A stretch of DNA of 64,000 nt from Rikenellaceae bacterium (lineage in GTDB: Bacteria; Bacteroidota; Bacteroidia; Bacteroidales; Rikenellaceae), in NCBI GenBank assembly GCA_015060075.1, contig SUZE01000003.1, forward strand, positions 60,048 to 124,047, given 5' to 3'. The translations under genes were made by a program, and so were the position numbers. Numbering within the stretch: position 1 is the stretch's first letter; each line of letters begins with the position of its first letter. Shown one piece after another: positions 25,108 to 33,605 of this stretch. A model generated the notes under the pieces. The model did not search any database, was not told the DNA's origin, and saw only the letters and a list, made by a program, of their open reading frames with translations.

Positions 25108-25142
25108 TTTTCAATTCTCAATTGTCTATTACCAATTTTTTG
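25108..25142. repeat. 7-bp tandem array at the OmpH-like promoter
   Basis: Units TTTTCAA, TTCTCAA, TTGTCTA, TTACCAA and TTTTTTG keep the 7-bp register and end right before the -7 box TACCTTTG at 25144-25151. Confidence 0.8.
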
Positions 25143-25143
25143 C

Positions 25144-25151
25144 TACCTTTG
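25144..25151 (+). promoter_or_regulatory. -7 box of the OmpH-like/cdaA cluster
   Basis: TACCTTTG lies 41 bp upstream of the ATG and directly follows a heptamer array. Confidence 0.65.
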
Positions 25152-25191
25152 TGCGATATTGTGATAAACCGTAAAAAAACAAAATAGCATT

Positions 25192-25773
25192 ATGAAAAGA
25201 TTTTTTATCGCAGCACTTGCATTTTTAGCTATCGTGGGCTGCAAGGAGAACAAGCAAAACACAGAAACAACCGAGCAGACTGCAACCGAAGTGGTTACCG
25301 GAGGTGATTTGGCATTCGTAAATGTCGATTATGTTTTCGCCGAGAGCGAAATATTTAAGACAGAGGGTATTGCCCTCCGTGACAAAACAGAGAAGGCTCA
25401 GCAGAAGTGGGCAAAGAAGGAGCAAAATCTCCAAAACGAGATTAACCAACTTGCCGAGAAGTATCAGAAGGGATTAATTACTACTCGCAACGCTCAGGAA
25501 AAGGAGCAGGAGTTGCAAAAGCGAGCAGCATCGATGCAGACAGCCGCACAGAAAGAGGGTAAAGAGTTGGAGGAGGAGAGTATCGTTTTCCAGAATCGCA
25601 TGAACGACCTTATGATGCGCGCCATACAGGAGATTAACGCAGACAAGAAGTACAAAATGATTGTTGCTGCCACTGCTCTTCTTGACGCTGACGAGTCGCT
25701 CAACCTCACCGAGCAGGTTCTTGCCAAGGTAAATGAACTCTACAAGGCTGAAAAGCAGAATGCAAAAAAATAG
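25192..25773 (+). CDS. OmpH/Skp-like lipoprotein chaperone
   Basis: The 193-residue protein has a lipobox IVGC (Cys17), a short beta strand (LAFVNVDYVFAES), a long Lys/Glu/Gln-rich coiled coil (about 65-130), and a closing strand (YKMIVAATALLDADESLNLT). This order is the Skp/OmpH fold, whose trimers hold unfolded outer-membrane proteins in the periplasm. The lipid anchor is a variation on the soluble form. cdaA follows 38 bp later and may be co-transcribed. Confidence 0.85.
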   Translation: MKRFFIAALAFLAIVGCKENKQNTETTEQTATEVVTGGDLAFVNVDYVFAESEIFKTEGIALRDKTEKAQQKWAKKEQNLQNEINQLAEKYQKGLITTRNAQEKEQELQKRAASMQTAAQKEGKELEEESIVFQNRMNDLMMRAIQEINADKKYKMIVAATALLDADESLNLTEQVLAKVNELYKAEKQNAKK

Positions 25774-25811
25774 TTGCAAAAAATAGAACGAACAAAATAG
25801 GGTAGTCTATT

Positions 25812-26600
25812 ATGGGTTTCATACCGTTCACATTTGTAGACCTGCTTGATATTCTGCTGGTTGCGGGGTTGTTATTCATTGTTTACAAGGCAATGAAAGG
25901 CACAAATGCACCATACATCATGGTGGGTATCGTAATGGTCTATTTCGGTTGGGTTATCGTCAAAGCGCTCAATATGGAGTTGCTTTCGACAATCCTCGGA
26001 CAGATTATCAGCGTTGGAGTTATCGCACTGCTTGTAATCTTCCAACCCGAATTGCGCCGTTTTCTGTTTACGCTCGGAATGCGACAGAAGGAGTTGGATT
26101 TCCTAACCCGATTCTTCTCATTAAACCGCAAACATAGCAGCACCAACACCTCTCCTATCGTGTCAGCGTGTATGGATATGAGTGAGGAGAAGGTCGGAGC
26201 ATTGATAGTATTTCGCCGTAAAGACGATTTGCAATTTGTTATTGAGGGCGGCATTGCACTTGATGCGAATATCACGATATCGCTTATCAAAAACATCTTC
26301 TTCAAAAATGCCCCACTACATGATGGAGCAGTCGTGGTAGACAACAACCGCATAGTGGCTGCAAAGTGTATTCTCCCTGTTACTCAGAGCAATGTACCAA
26401 AGAGTTATGGCACTCGCCATCGTGCTGCGATTGGATTGAGCGAAATGACCGATGCTGTGGTCTTGGTTGTATCGGAGGAGACGGGCAACATTTCGATTGT
26501 CAAGGGCGGAAAAGTAAAGTCGAAGATTGACCCGCAAAAGCTAAATAATGCGTTAAAACTTGCCCTTGAAGAGAAACAAGAGGATAACACTGTTAAATAG
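25812..26600 (+). CDS. cdaA: Diadenylate cyclase CdaA
   Basis: CdaA condenses two ATP to c-di-AMP, a messenger for potassium and osmotic control. The 262-residue protein has three N-terminal membrane helices (to about residue 78), then the DisA_N domain with the catalytic DGA (171-173) and RHR (202-204) motifs. The first helix region (FTFVDLLDILLV) is typical of the family. A DUF1846 gene follows at 36 bp. A TrkH potassium transporter lies about 17 kb away; a regulatory link is possible but not shown. Confidence 0.93.
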   Translation: MGFIPFTFVDLLDILLVAGLLFIVYKAMKGTNAPYIMVGIVMVYFGWVIVKALNMELLSTILGQIISVGVIALLVIFQPELRRFLFTLGMRQKELDFLTRFFSLNRKHSSTNTSPIVSACMDMSEEKVGALIVFRRKDDLQFVIEGGIALDANITISLIKNIFFKNAPLHDGAVVVDNNRIVAAKCILPVTQSNVPKSYGTRHRAAIGLSEMTDAVVLVVSEETGNISIVKGGKVKSKIDPQKLNNALKLALEEKQEDNTVK

Positions 26601-26636
26601 AGATAGAAGTTTTGACTATTTTGAACCTTTATTTAT

Positions 26637-28100
26637 ATGAAAAAGGGATTCGATAACGAGATGTACCTTCGGGTGCAATCGGAGCAGATTAAAAAGCGTA
26701 TTGCTCAATTTGGCGATAAACTCTACTTGGAATTCGGTGGCAAGTTATTTGACGACCACCACGCCAGCCGAGTTTTGCCGGGATTTCAGCCCGACAGTAA
26801 ATTACAAATGCTCTTGCAACTGAAAGACGAGGCGGAGATGATTCTCGTAATCAGCGCATTGGATATTGAGAAGAATAAAATGCGAGGCGATTTGGGTATC
26901 ACCTATAACGAAGATGTGCTACGCCTTAAAGGGGAGTTCGAGAGTCGCGGACTGTGCGTAAGTGGAGTAGTCATAACCCACTACAACGGACAGGCGAGTG
27001 CTGCCGCCTATCGCAAACGATTGGAGCGTCAAGGCATAAGAGTATATTATCACTACACAATCGAAGGCTATCCAAACAATGTTGCTTTGATTGACTCGGA
27101 CGAGGGATTCGGCAAAAATGACTATGTTGAAACCTCTCGCCCTCTTGTATTCGTAACAGCCCCAGGTCCGGGTAGTGGCAAGATGGCAGTATGTTTGAGC
27201 CAGCTCTATCACGAAAACAAGCGCAACATCAAGGCGGGATATGCCAAGTTCGAGACCTTCCCCGTGTGGAATTTACCTCTCAAACACCCCGTAAATGTTG
27301 CATACGAGGCAGCCACAGCCGACCTGAACGATATCAATATGATTGACCCGTTCCACCTCGAAGCATACGGAACCGTGGCATCGAGTTATAATCGTGATAT
27401 CGAAATCTTCCCTGTGTTGAACACCCTCTTCGAGGCTATCTATGGCGAAAGTCCGTACAAATCGCCTACCGACATGGGTGTCAATATGATAGGTTTCTGT
27501 TTCAGTGATGAAGAGGTGTGTTGTGAGGCGGCACGAGATGAGGTTATACGCCGTTATTACTATGCACTTTGCAACCTTGCACAGAAGGGTGATAACGAGA
27601 ACGAGGTGAACAAGTTGTCACTCATAATGAAGCAGGCAAAACTCACCACCGCTTATCGCAAAACCACCGTTGCAGCCAATGAGCGCAAGGAGCGTGAGGG
27701 AGTTCCATGTTCGGCTATTGAGTTACAGGATGGAACTATTATCACAGCTCGCACAAGTCCTCTTCTCGGACCGAGCGCAGCACTTTTGCTCAATGCTGCA
27801 AAACATTTGGCAGGGATAGACCATAATATAAAGTTGATTCCCGAAACGATGATTGCGCCGATACAAAAGACCAAGGTAGGATTGCTGCACGGCAACAACC
27901 CACGTTTGCATACAGACGAGGTTTTGGTTGCATTGTCGATGTTGAGCATCACGGACGATAACTGCCGTAAGGCGCTCGACCAACTTCCCAAGTTAAATGG
28001 CTGTCAGGTACACTCTACGGTAATGCTAAGCGAGGTTGACCAAAAGATTTTCAAGAAACTCGGCGTAGGACTTACCTGCGACCCTGTGAAGAAGGAGTAA
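26637..28100 (+). CDS. DUF1846 (UPF0371) family protein
   Basis: The 487-residue cytosolic protein matches DUF1846 over its length: the N-terminal KKGFDNEMYLRVQSEQI, a P-loop-like TAPGPGSGKMAVC near 176-188, and LLGPSAALLLNA near 380. The family is conserved in Firmicutes and some Bacteroidetes and lacks a settled biochemical role. It follows cdaA closely and may be part of its transcript. Confidence 0.88.
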   Translation: MKKGFDNEMYLRVQSEQIKKRIAQFGDKLYLEFGGKLFDDHHASRVLPGFQPDSKLQMLLQLKDEAEMILVISALDIEKNKMRGDLGITYNEDVLRLKGEFESRGLCVSGVVITHYNGQASAAAYRKRLERQGIRVYYHYTIEGYPNNVALIDSDEGFGKNDYVETSRPLVFVTAPGPGSGKMAVCLSQLYHENKRNIKAGYAKFETFPVWNLPLKHPVNVAYEAATADLNDINMIDPFHLEAYGTVASSYNRDIEIFPVLNTLFEAIYGESPYKSPTDMGVNMIGFCFSDEEVCCEAARDEVIRRYYYALCNLAQKGDNENEVNKLSLIMKQAKLTTAYRKTTVAANERKEREGVPCSAIELQDGTIITARTSPLLGPSAALLLNAAKHLAGIDHNIKLIPETMIAPIQKTKVGLLHGNNPRLHTDEVLVALSMLSITDDNCRKALDQLPKLNGCQVHSTVMLSEVDQKIFKKLGVGLTCDPVKKE

Positions 28101-28132
28101 TTAAGATTTTTGTTTGTTTGCCAAAAAGTTAC

Positions 28133-28140
28133 TATATTTG
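28133..28140 (+). promoter_or_regulatory. -7 box of the phosphoesterase gene
   Basis: TATATTTG followed by C lies 137 bp upstream of the ATG. Confidence 0.6.
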
Positions 28141-28191
28141 CAGTGCAAACTGCGAGGATAATGGGACTGTTTCTCCGATAATGATACCGAT

Positions 28192-28219
28192 TGCCCCTCC
28201 CCAATTTTCAGGGGGGGGG
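28192..28219. repeat. C-tract/G9 tract hairpin in the phosphoesterase leader
   Basis: CCCCTCCCC and a run of nine G (28211-28219) can pair around AATTTTCA. Nine-base G tracts are prone to slippage. The tract is between promoter and start codon, so length change could alter expression. Confidence 0.6.
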
Positions 28220-28277
28220 TAATTGCTTGATAAACAACGCATTATATAGTTAGGAATTAAAAAAATAAGAACTAACC

Positions 28278-30812
28278 ATGAAAAAACTTTTACTTTTATT
28301 GGCAGTGGCAAGCATATTTGCCGTTGGTTGCCAGACGGACAACACCTCCGACAACGCAGTTAATGTTGGTGATGGCACAACTCTGACAATTTCATTGCCA
28401 CAAACACGTACCTCGTTGGGCGAAAAGGTCGGTGACACCTATCCAATCTATTGGAGCGAAGGGGATAAGATTGTGGTGAACGGAAAACTCTCCAATGAAG
28501 TACAAATCAACGCAGAGAATGGAGCTTCGGCATCTTTCTACTTCTCGAATACAGTGCTTTCGCACCCTTACCACATCACCTACCCTCACTGCGCATCGAC
28601 TTCTGCCGAGCAGGCGGTTGTAGAGTTCCCTGCCGAGCAGGCATATACCGAAGGTACGTTTGCACCGAATTGTGTGCCGATGTGCGGATATGCCGAGAAG
28701 AAGAGTAAGGCAATCGCATTGAAGCACCTCGCAAGCGTTTTGCGTATACCTGTGAAGGCAAAATTCGATGGTGCAGCATTGGAGAAGGTCGTTTTAACAG
28801 CCGAGAATAGTGTTACAGGCGAATACAATGTTGATTGTCAAAATGCAGCAATCACTGCGACCGAGAGTGTCGGCAATGTTGTGACATACACCCTCCCTGC
28901 AAATTTCACCCTTTCATCTTCGACAGAGAGCGTTTTACATATTGTTCTTCCTGCCGTAGAGGTTGGTGCTTGCACAATCGAGTTTATCGAGAAGGGCGGA
29001 GAAAAGATGGTGGCAACCTGGACACCAAGCACCTCGCTCTCGAAGGGCGTTGTGCGAGAGTTTAAGACCGTAACATACGCTCCAAAGACTACCACCGTTT
29101 TGACCTCATTCGAGGCAGTAGCAGATGAGTTTGAAATCTTCTACGAAAATATCAAAGGCTATGTTCGCTATGCTGATGGCTCGCCAATTGCAGGTGTAGC
29201 AATGAGTGATGGTTTCCAGGTAGTTACAACCGATGCAAACGGCTATTACGAGTTGAGTGGCGTAACTCCTGAAACTTGGTATATCTACTGCTCGTTGCCA
29301 AACGATGTTGTAGTACCGATTGACGATTTGGGCAGACCTTGCTTCTTCCAGAAGTACGAGGTAAACAAGAGTCAATATGACTTCGAGTTCGAGAAGTTGC
29401 CGGGAGGAGTAGAGAAGGAGTTTGCGTTATTGGCCTTGGCTGATGTGCAGCCGAGTAGTATCGGCCATATAGAACGTTTTAGGTTGCAGGCTTCTCCCGA
29501 AATAAAAAGTTTTACAACTAAAATGAGTACACCTTGCTATGGTATTGCTTTGGGTGACATTATTAGTAATACAACAGGTAACAGAGAGCATATGTTCGAA
29601 CCTATTCAGCAGGCTCTTTCTGCAGAAAACACCGGTATTCCGGTATTTGCCGTATATGGTAATCACGACAACTGCGACTTCAATGAAACCAATCTTGTAT
29701 TCCCAGACGAGCGCAACAGCACATTTAATTTGAAGATTCAGCGCCCATTCGAGGATACTTTCGGACCTGCCAACTACTCCTTTAATCGAGGAGATTTGCA
29801 CATTATAAGTCTGCGCAATACTCAATATAATAACAATATGCATAATGGTGAATACACAATGTATTTCACCGATGAACAATATGCATGGTTGGAGCAAGAT
29901 TTAGCACTTGTTCCAAAAGATAAAATGGTGGTGCTCTGTGTACATATTCCTATATTCAGATATAAAAATAATACTCATATACAAGAAGTACTTGCACTCT
30001 TAAACCAATTTAGGGAGGCTCATATATTTTCGGGACACCTACATTATCGCAAATGCTATGATTTTGCAGAAGATGGCTACGACAATATCTTTGAGCAGAG
30101 TTGGTCATCGGCTGGCGCGGTAGCAAATGGCAACGGAGTCAATATCGCTTGTGATGGCGCACCTATTGGATACGGAGTTATCGTAATCCGCAATGGCGAA
30201 ATGATAAAATCCATTCACAAAGGATATGCGTATGGTATGAATGATGAAAGCTACCAAATTCGTCTGCATCGTGGAGGTGATATTACCGGTGCAGCAATAC
30301 CGGAAGGTGATGCAAATACGAATGATACAAAAGGCTACTATCAATTCCCATACAATAGCAATACCATCTTGGCGAATGTATTCAGTTCGGACCCTTGGAA
30401 TTGGACAGTCGAGGTGTGGAATTATGACGAGGCAACAGGTGAGCGTACTACCAAAATTGGAGATATGGTATCGCTTAGTGCATATAGTCAAACACCAGCC
30501 TGGGAGAAGTTGATAGGCTCGTTTACATACGAGGACCCAAAACGACCGGCCGAAGGCGTAGAGTCGGCGCGTGATTTCTGGACTATTGGTATTACACTCG
30601 GATACTTAGGAAAAACATTACTACATAACTACCACTGGAATGTTTGTAATACCATGTGGAAGTATGTATTGTTAGATGCTGATGTCAATGCAAAGGTTAT
30701 GGTTATAGCACGAGATAGGTGGGGTAACGAATATAGACAAACCGAGTTCCAAGGGGGTACCGACTTTGGCGATGCAATCTACGACCCTGCCAACAATCCA
30801 ACAGTAGAGTAG
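28278..30812 (+). CDS. Calcineurin-like phosphoesterase lipoprotein with fimbrillin-like N-domain
   Basis: The 844-residue lipoprotein (lipobox AVGC, Cys18) has four parts. Residues about 30-280 are homologous to the fimbrillin-like lipoprotein at 24036-24962. A small beta-sandwich follows (GYVRYADGSPIAGV to about 345). The Metallophos domain (about 370-640) has LADVQP, LGDII, GNHDNC, CVHIP and GHLH as metal ligands. The last 180 residues match the Metallophos_C type. The predicted role is hydrolysis of a phosphoester outside the cell or in the periplasm, with the N-domain acting as an anchor or binding module. Its leader carries a G9 tract. Confidence 0.85.
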   Translation: MKKLLLLLAVASIFAVGCQTDNTSDNAVNVGDGTTLTISLPQTRTSLGEKVGDTYPIYWSEGDKIVVNGKLSNEVQINAENGASASFYFSNTVLSHPYHITYPHCASTSAEQAVVEFPAEQAYTEGTFAPNCVPMCGYAEKKSKAIALKHLASVLRIPVKAKFDGAALEKVVLTAENSVTGEYNVDCQNAAITATESVGNVVTYTLPANFTLSSSTESVLHIVLPAVEVGACTIEFIEKGGEKMVATWTPSTSLSKGVVREFKTVTYAPKTTTVLTSFEAVADEFEIFYENIKGYVRYADGSPIAGVAMSDGFQVVTTDANGYYELSGVTPETWYIYCSLPNDVVVPIDDLGRPCFFQKYEVNKSQYDFEFEKLPGGVEKEFALLALADVQPSSIGHIERFRLQASPEIKSFTTKMSTPCYGIALGDIISNTTGNREHMFEPIQQALSAENTGIPVFAVYGNHDNCDFNETNLVFPDERNSTFNLKIQRPFEDTFGPANYSFNRGDLHIISLRNTQYNNNMHNGEYTMYFTDEQYAWLEQDLALVPKDKMVVLCVHIPIFRYKNNTHIQEVLALLNQFREAHIFSGHLHYRKCYDFAEDGYDNIFEQSWSSAGAVANGNGVNIACDGAPIGYGVIVIRNGEMIKSIHKGYAYGMNDESYQIRLHRGGDITGAAIPEGDANTNDTKGYYQFPYNSNTILANVFSSDPWNWTVEVWNYDEATGERTTKIGDMVSLSAYSQTPAWEKLIGSFTYEDPKRPAEGVESARDFWTIGITLGYLGKTLLHNYHWNVCNTMWKYVLLDADVNAKVMVIARDRWGNEYRQTEFQGGTDFGDAIYDPANNPTVE

Positions 30813-30830
30813 CCTGCAACATTATACAAC

Positions 30831-30872
30831 AAACAACACAGGGTATCGTTTTGGCGACACCCTGTGTTGTTT
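30831..30872. terminator. Bidirectional terminator
   Basis: AAACAACACAGGGT pairs perfectly with ACCCTGTGTTGTTT between convergent genes. Confidence 0.85.
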
Positions 30873-30886
30873 ATAGTGTAGGAAAA

Positions 30887-32068
30887 CTACTTTTTACCTA
30901 TCCAAGTGAGCTTGCGCCAAATCATCTCGAATGGTCCGTGCGAATGGCTCGACAACCACCAGCGACAAAAGATATATTGCAATGCCACACACGCAATACC
31001 CATCAACAAACTCGATGCGTGTCCCGAATAGCGGAACATTCCGAGTCCCCAATTATAGAAGACAAAACCACCAATAATCGACTGCAAGAGGTAGTTGGTA
31101 AGGCTCATCTTGCCATACGGAGCAATTTTAGAGAGGAAGTTGCGTGCCGATGTACGATAATAGAGCAAGACTACACCCGACACATAGAAGAGTGTCATCG
31201 AGAGATTCTTCCACATATTGAGCAATTCATACAGACTCTTATATGCGCAGCCCTCATTTCTCAAAGGGATAGAGCCCTTGTGAAGTGGCAGCAACACAAA
31301 GAAAGCGCACAACGAGCCGATAAGCACCTTTTTCCAAATCTCGATATTGTTGCCCTCATCGTAGAATAATCGCTTGCGACCAAGGTATATACCGAGCAGG
31401 AAAAGGAATATGGTTTGTGTCATTCTTCCGTGCTCGATAGCCCAAGTGAAATTCACAAGTGTACCATAGCGAAGATTGGCAATAACAACATCCAGGAACG
31501 AACCCTCCGACTGCGCAGGCATTATCGCTCTAAACAACTCTTTCGAACCTAAATTGAGCGATGTCATTTCTGGGTCAAGCAAGCCCATAACGATATAAGA
31601 AAGTTCGATAGGCTGCAATGCAAAAAAGATGGTTGCTGCAATCAACACCTTATCACTTGCTCGAATAAATGGTATTACCAGCACACCACAAACGGCATAA
31701 ACTGTCAAAATATCGCCATTGTAGAATAGCAGGTCGAACAATCCGAACAAGAATAGCAATACCATTCTCCACACAAAACGGGGGCGAAAATCGACACCTT
31801 GTTGCGCCTGATTGTCGTGCTGAATAAAGAAACTCAATCCGAACAATAACGAAAAAATGGCATACATCTTACTTGCCAACATAAAGAAAAGGGTATCCCA
31901 TACACTCTTATTGAGTGCAGCCATAAACTCGCACGAAGGCTCGGGGAACTTGTAAAAGTTGAGTTGCTCGATAAAGTGAATCAGCACGATACCACCGATG
32001 GCTATACCACGCAAAATATCTGCAACATCAATGCGTGTATTCGGTTTCAAAGAAGGAGCGTAGGACAT
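30887..32068 (-). CDS. DUF418 family membrane protein
   Basis: The 393-residue polytopic protein has about ten membrane helices. It begins with RIDVADILRGIAIGGIVLIHF and ends with a DUF418 half (GKMSLTNYLLQSIIGGFVFYNW). Such proteins resemble the acyltransferase-3/YeiB group, and many have no known substrate. The start codon follows a 7-bp array by 3 nt. A terminator lies downstream. Confidence 0.85.
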   Translation of the reverse strand: MSYAPSLKPNTRIDVADILRGIAIGGIVLIHFIEQLNFYKFPEPSCEFMAALNKSVWDTLFFMLASKMYAIFSLLFGLSFFIQHDNQAQQGVDFRPRFVWRMVLLFLFGLFDLLFYNGDILTVYAVCGVLVIPFIRASDKVLIAATIFFALQPIELSYIVMGLLDPEMTSLNLGSKELFRAIMPAQSEGSFLDVVIANLRYGTLVNFTWAIEHGRMTQTIFLFLLGIYLGRKRLFYDEGNNIEIWKKVLIGSLCAFFVLLPLHKGSIPLRNEGCAYKSLYELLNMWKNLSMTLFYVSGVVLLYYRTSARNFLSKIAPYGKMSLTNYLLQSIIGGFVFYNWGLGMFRYSGHASSLLMGIACVALQYIFCRWWLSSHSHGPFEMIWRKLTWIGKK

Positions 32069-32070
32069 CA

Positions 32071-32091
32071 GAATTAAGAATTAAGAATTAA
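32071..32091. repeat. 7-bp tandem array (GAATTAA x3) at a start codon
   Basis: Three exact GAATTAA units end 3 nt upstream of the DUF418 start codon (TTAATTC on the coding strand). Confidence 0.85.
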
Positions 32092-32124
32092 ATAAATACC
32101 TTATATAATCTATTAAAAAATAGT

Positions 32125-32149
32125 AAAAGCGACTATAAAATCGCTTTTA
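32125..32149 (-). terminator. Terminator of the DUF2795 gene
   Basis: AAAAGCGA and TCGCTTTT pair around an AT-rich loop. A T-rich stretch follows on the minus strand. Confidence 0.75.
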
Positions 32150-32150
32150 C

Positions 32151-32185
32151 TGTCAATTGTCAATTATTAATTGTCAATTAAAATT
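32151..32185. repeat. 7-bp tandem array (TGTCAAT family)
   Basis: TGTCAAT, TGTCAAT, TATTAAT, TGTCAAT and TAAAATT are in register between the DUF2795 stop codon and its terminator. Confidence 0.82.
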
Positions 32186-32405
32186 AATACTCCTCCTCGT
32201 TAAAGAAGAAATCCTCTTTCGAAGGGTAGTCAGGCCAAATCTCCTCCATGCTCTCGTAAGCCTCGCCATCGTCCTCAATCTCTTGGAGATTTTCGAGTAC
32301 TTCAAGCGGTGCACCCGAACGAGTTGCATAATCAATCAACTCCTCTTTGGTTGCTGGCCATGGCGCATCTTCCAATTTCGATGCAAGTTCAAGTGTCCAA
32401 TACAT
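32184..32405 (-). CDS. DUF2795 family small protein
   Basis: This 73-residue acidic protein begins with MYWTLELASKLEDAPWPATKEELIDYATRSG-like DUF2795 sequence, a small helical domain that is widespread in Bacteroidetes. A helix-rich middle and a highly acidic C-terminus follow. The biochemical role is unknown. A -7 box (TACTTTTG on the minus strand, 32462-32469) and a terminator make it a single-gene transcript. Confidence 0.85.
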   Translation of the reverse strand: MYWTLELASKLEDAPWPATKEELIDYATRSGAPLEVLENLQEIEDDGEAYESMEEIWPDYPSKEDFFFNEEEY

Positions 32406-32461
32406 AGTTCTATCTTTTTAATTATTAATATTGTATTCTCTGTTTTGTGCCGTAGCGGGTG

Positions 32462-32469
32462 CAAAAGTA
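32462..32469 (-). promoter_or_regulatory. -7 box of the DUF2795 gene
   Basis: Minus-strand TACTTTTG lies 57 bp upstream of the ATG. Confidence 0.55.
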
Positions 32470-32542
32470 TAAAAAATTTCTAATATACAACTACTTTGCT
32501 ATAAAAATTCAACAAATATGCAATATTTTCATATTTAACACA

Positions 32543-33094
32543 TTAGGAACGCCACAAAACCTCCTCTGCTTCAAGTCGTTCCGTAATTGTACGGCAAAGC
32601 GCATAGAGATAGTCCGAAAGACGATTTAGTAAGACCAACAATATCTTATTGATATTGTAATTCTCTGCCGCCTCAATTGCACGGCGTTCTGCCCTTCGGC
32701 ATACGGTACGGCAGACATGACAAAGCGAAGCCAACTCGCAACCTCCTGGTACAGTGAAGCACTCAATAGGTCGCAACTCCGCCTGCAACGCATCAATACG
32801 CCCCTCCAACCATGCAATATCCTCCTCCGAAATCTTCGGCATCTCATATTCGCAGTTGCAACCTACTGCCAGCAGCGAACATACCGTCATCAACTTCGAG
32901 CATATCCGGCGACAATCCTCGACATAAGGCATCAAAACCTCTTCGTGCGACATCTTATCTGCTAAATAGGCGATATTTGCCTGCAATTCATCAGCGGTAC
33001 CATACGCCTCAACCCTGACATCGGTCTTACGTACACGCTCTCCGCCAATCAACGAAGTACGCCCCTTATCTCCACCTTTCGTATATAGTTTCAT
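32543..33094 (-). CDS. Cob(I)alamin adenosyltransferase, PduO type
   Basis: The 183-residue protein matches PduO-type ATP:corrinoid adenosyltransferases. The N-terminal ATP-binding motif reads YTKGGDKGRTSLIGGERV, and EAYGTADELQANI, RPIECFTVPGG and CRRAERRA follow in the helical bundle. It makes adenosylcobalamin. The start ATG overlaps the stop of the upstream gene by four bases (ATGA), so the two are coupled. No other cobalamin gene is in the window. Confidence 0.92.
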   Translation of the reverse strand: MKLYTKGGDKGRTSLIGGERVRKTDVRVEAYGTADELQANIAYLADKMSHEEVLMPYVEDCRRICSKLMTVCSLLAVGCNCEYEMPKISEEDIAWLEGRIDALQAELRPIECFTVPGGCELASLCHVCRTVCRRAERRAIEAAENYNINKILLVLLNRLSDYLYALCRTITERLEAEEVLWRS

Positions 33095-33594
33095 AAGCGA
33101 TAGTGTTGTTTTGGTAATCTGTTATTGAAAAAGAGAATATATGCACGATTATCGACCGTAGTTGAGCGATGTTCGTCTATCAAGGCTCGCACCTCGTTCT
33201 GTCGTTCGCGATTGAGATATGGCTGACATACAACCAAAGTCAAACCTTTCGACTTCGCCTCCTCATACGCCTTGCGCAGTTGCTCGGTAGGGAAGTTCGC
33301 CAAAAGAATCGACAAATCGCCTCCAACCTCGTTTATCGAATAGCTCTTACCTTCGATATATTGCAGTGTATTATGGAGTTGCCGTGCCCGTTTAGTTGCT
33401 ACGCCATTTGCTCGCAGAGAGTCGTATAGAGTCGAGCCTGTACCTTCAATCAGTTTTTTAGGCATAAAAGCCTTGCGAACCAATCCATAGACAAATGGCG
33501 AATGTACTCCGTAGCCGTGATAATACTTGGCACGAGAGAGTTTATTCCCCAATAGTTGCAATCGGTGTCGCAAACTACGACCGCTAATCTTCAT
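33091..33594 (-). CDS. Short relative of Bacteroidetes SAM methyltransferases
   Basis: The 167-residue protein starts like a Bacteroidetes family of class I SAM-dependent methyltransferases (KYYHGYGVHSPFVYGLVRKAF). It is shorter than those I know, and the glycine-rich SAM motif is not visible. It could be a reduced non-catalytic homologue. It overlaps the PduO gene by four bases and lies 11 bp from the BaiN-like gene, so it is in the same transcript. Function unknown. Confidence 0.6.
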   Translation of the reverse strand: MKISGRSLRHRLQLLGNKLSRAKYYHGYGVHSPFVYGLVRKAFMPKKLIEGTGSTLYDSLRANGVATKRARQLHNTLQYIEGKSYSINEVGGDLSILLANFPTEQLRKAYEEAKSKGLTLVVCQPYLNRERQNEVRALIDEHRSTTVDNRAYILFFNNRLPKQHYRL

Positions 33595-33605
33595 AGACTT
33601 ACCTC

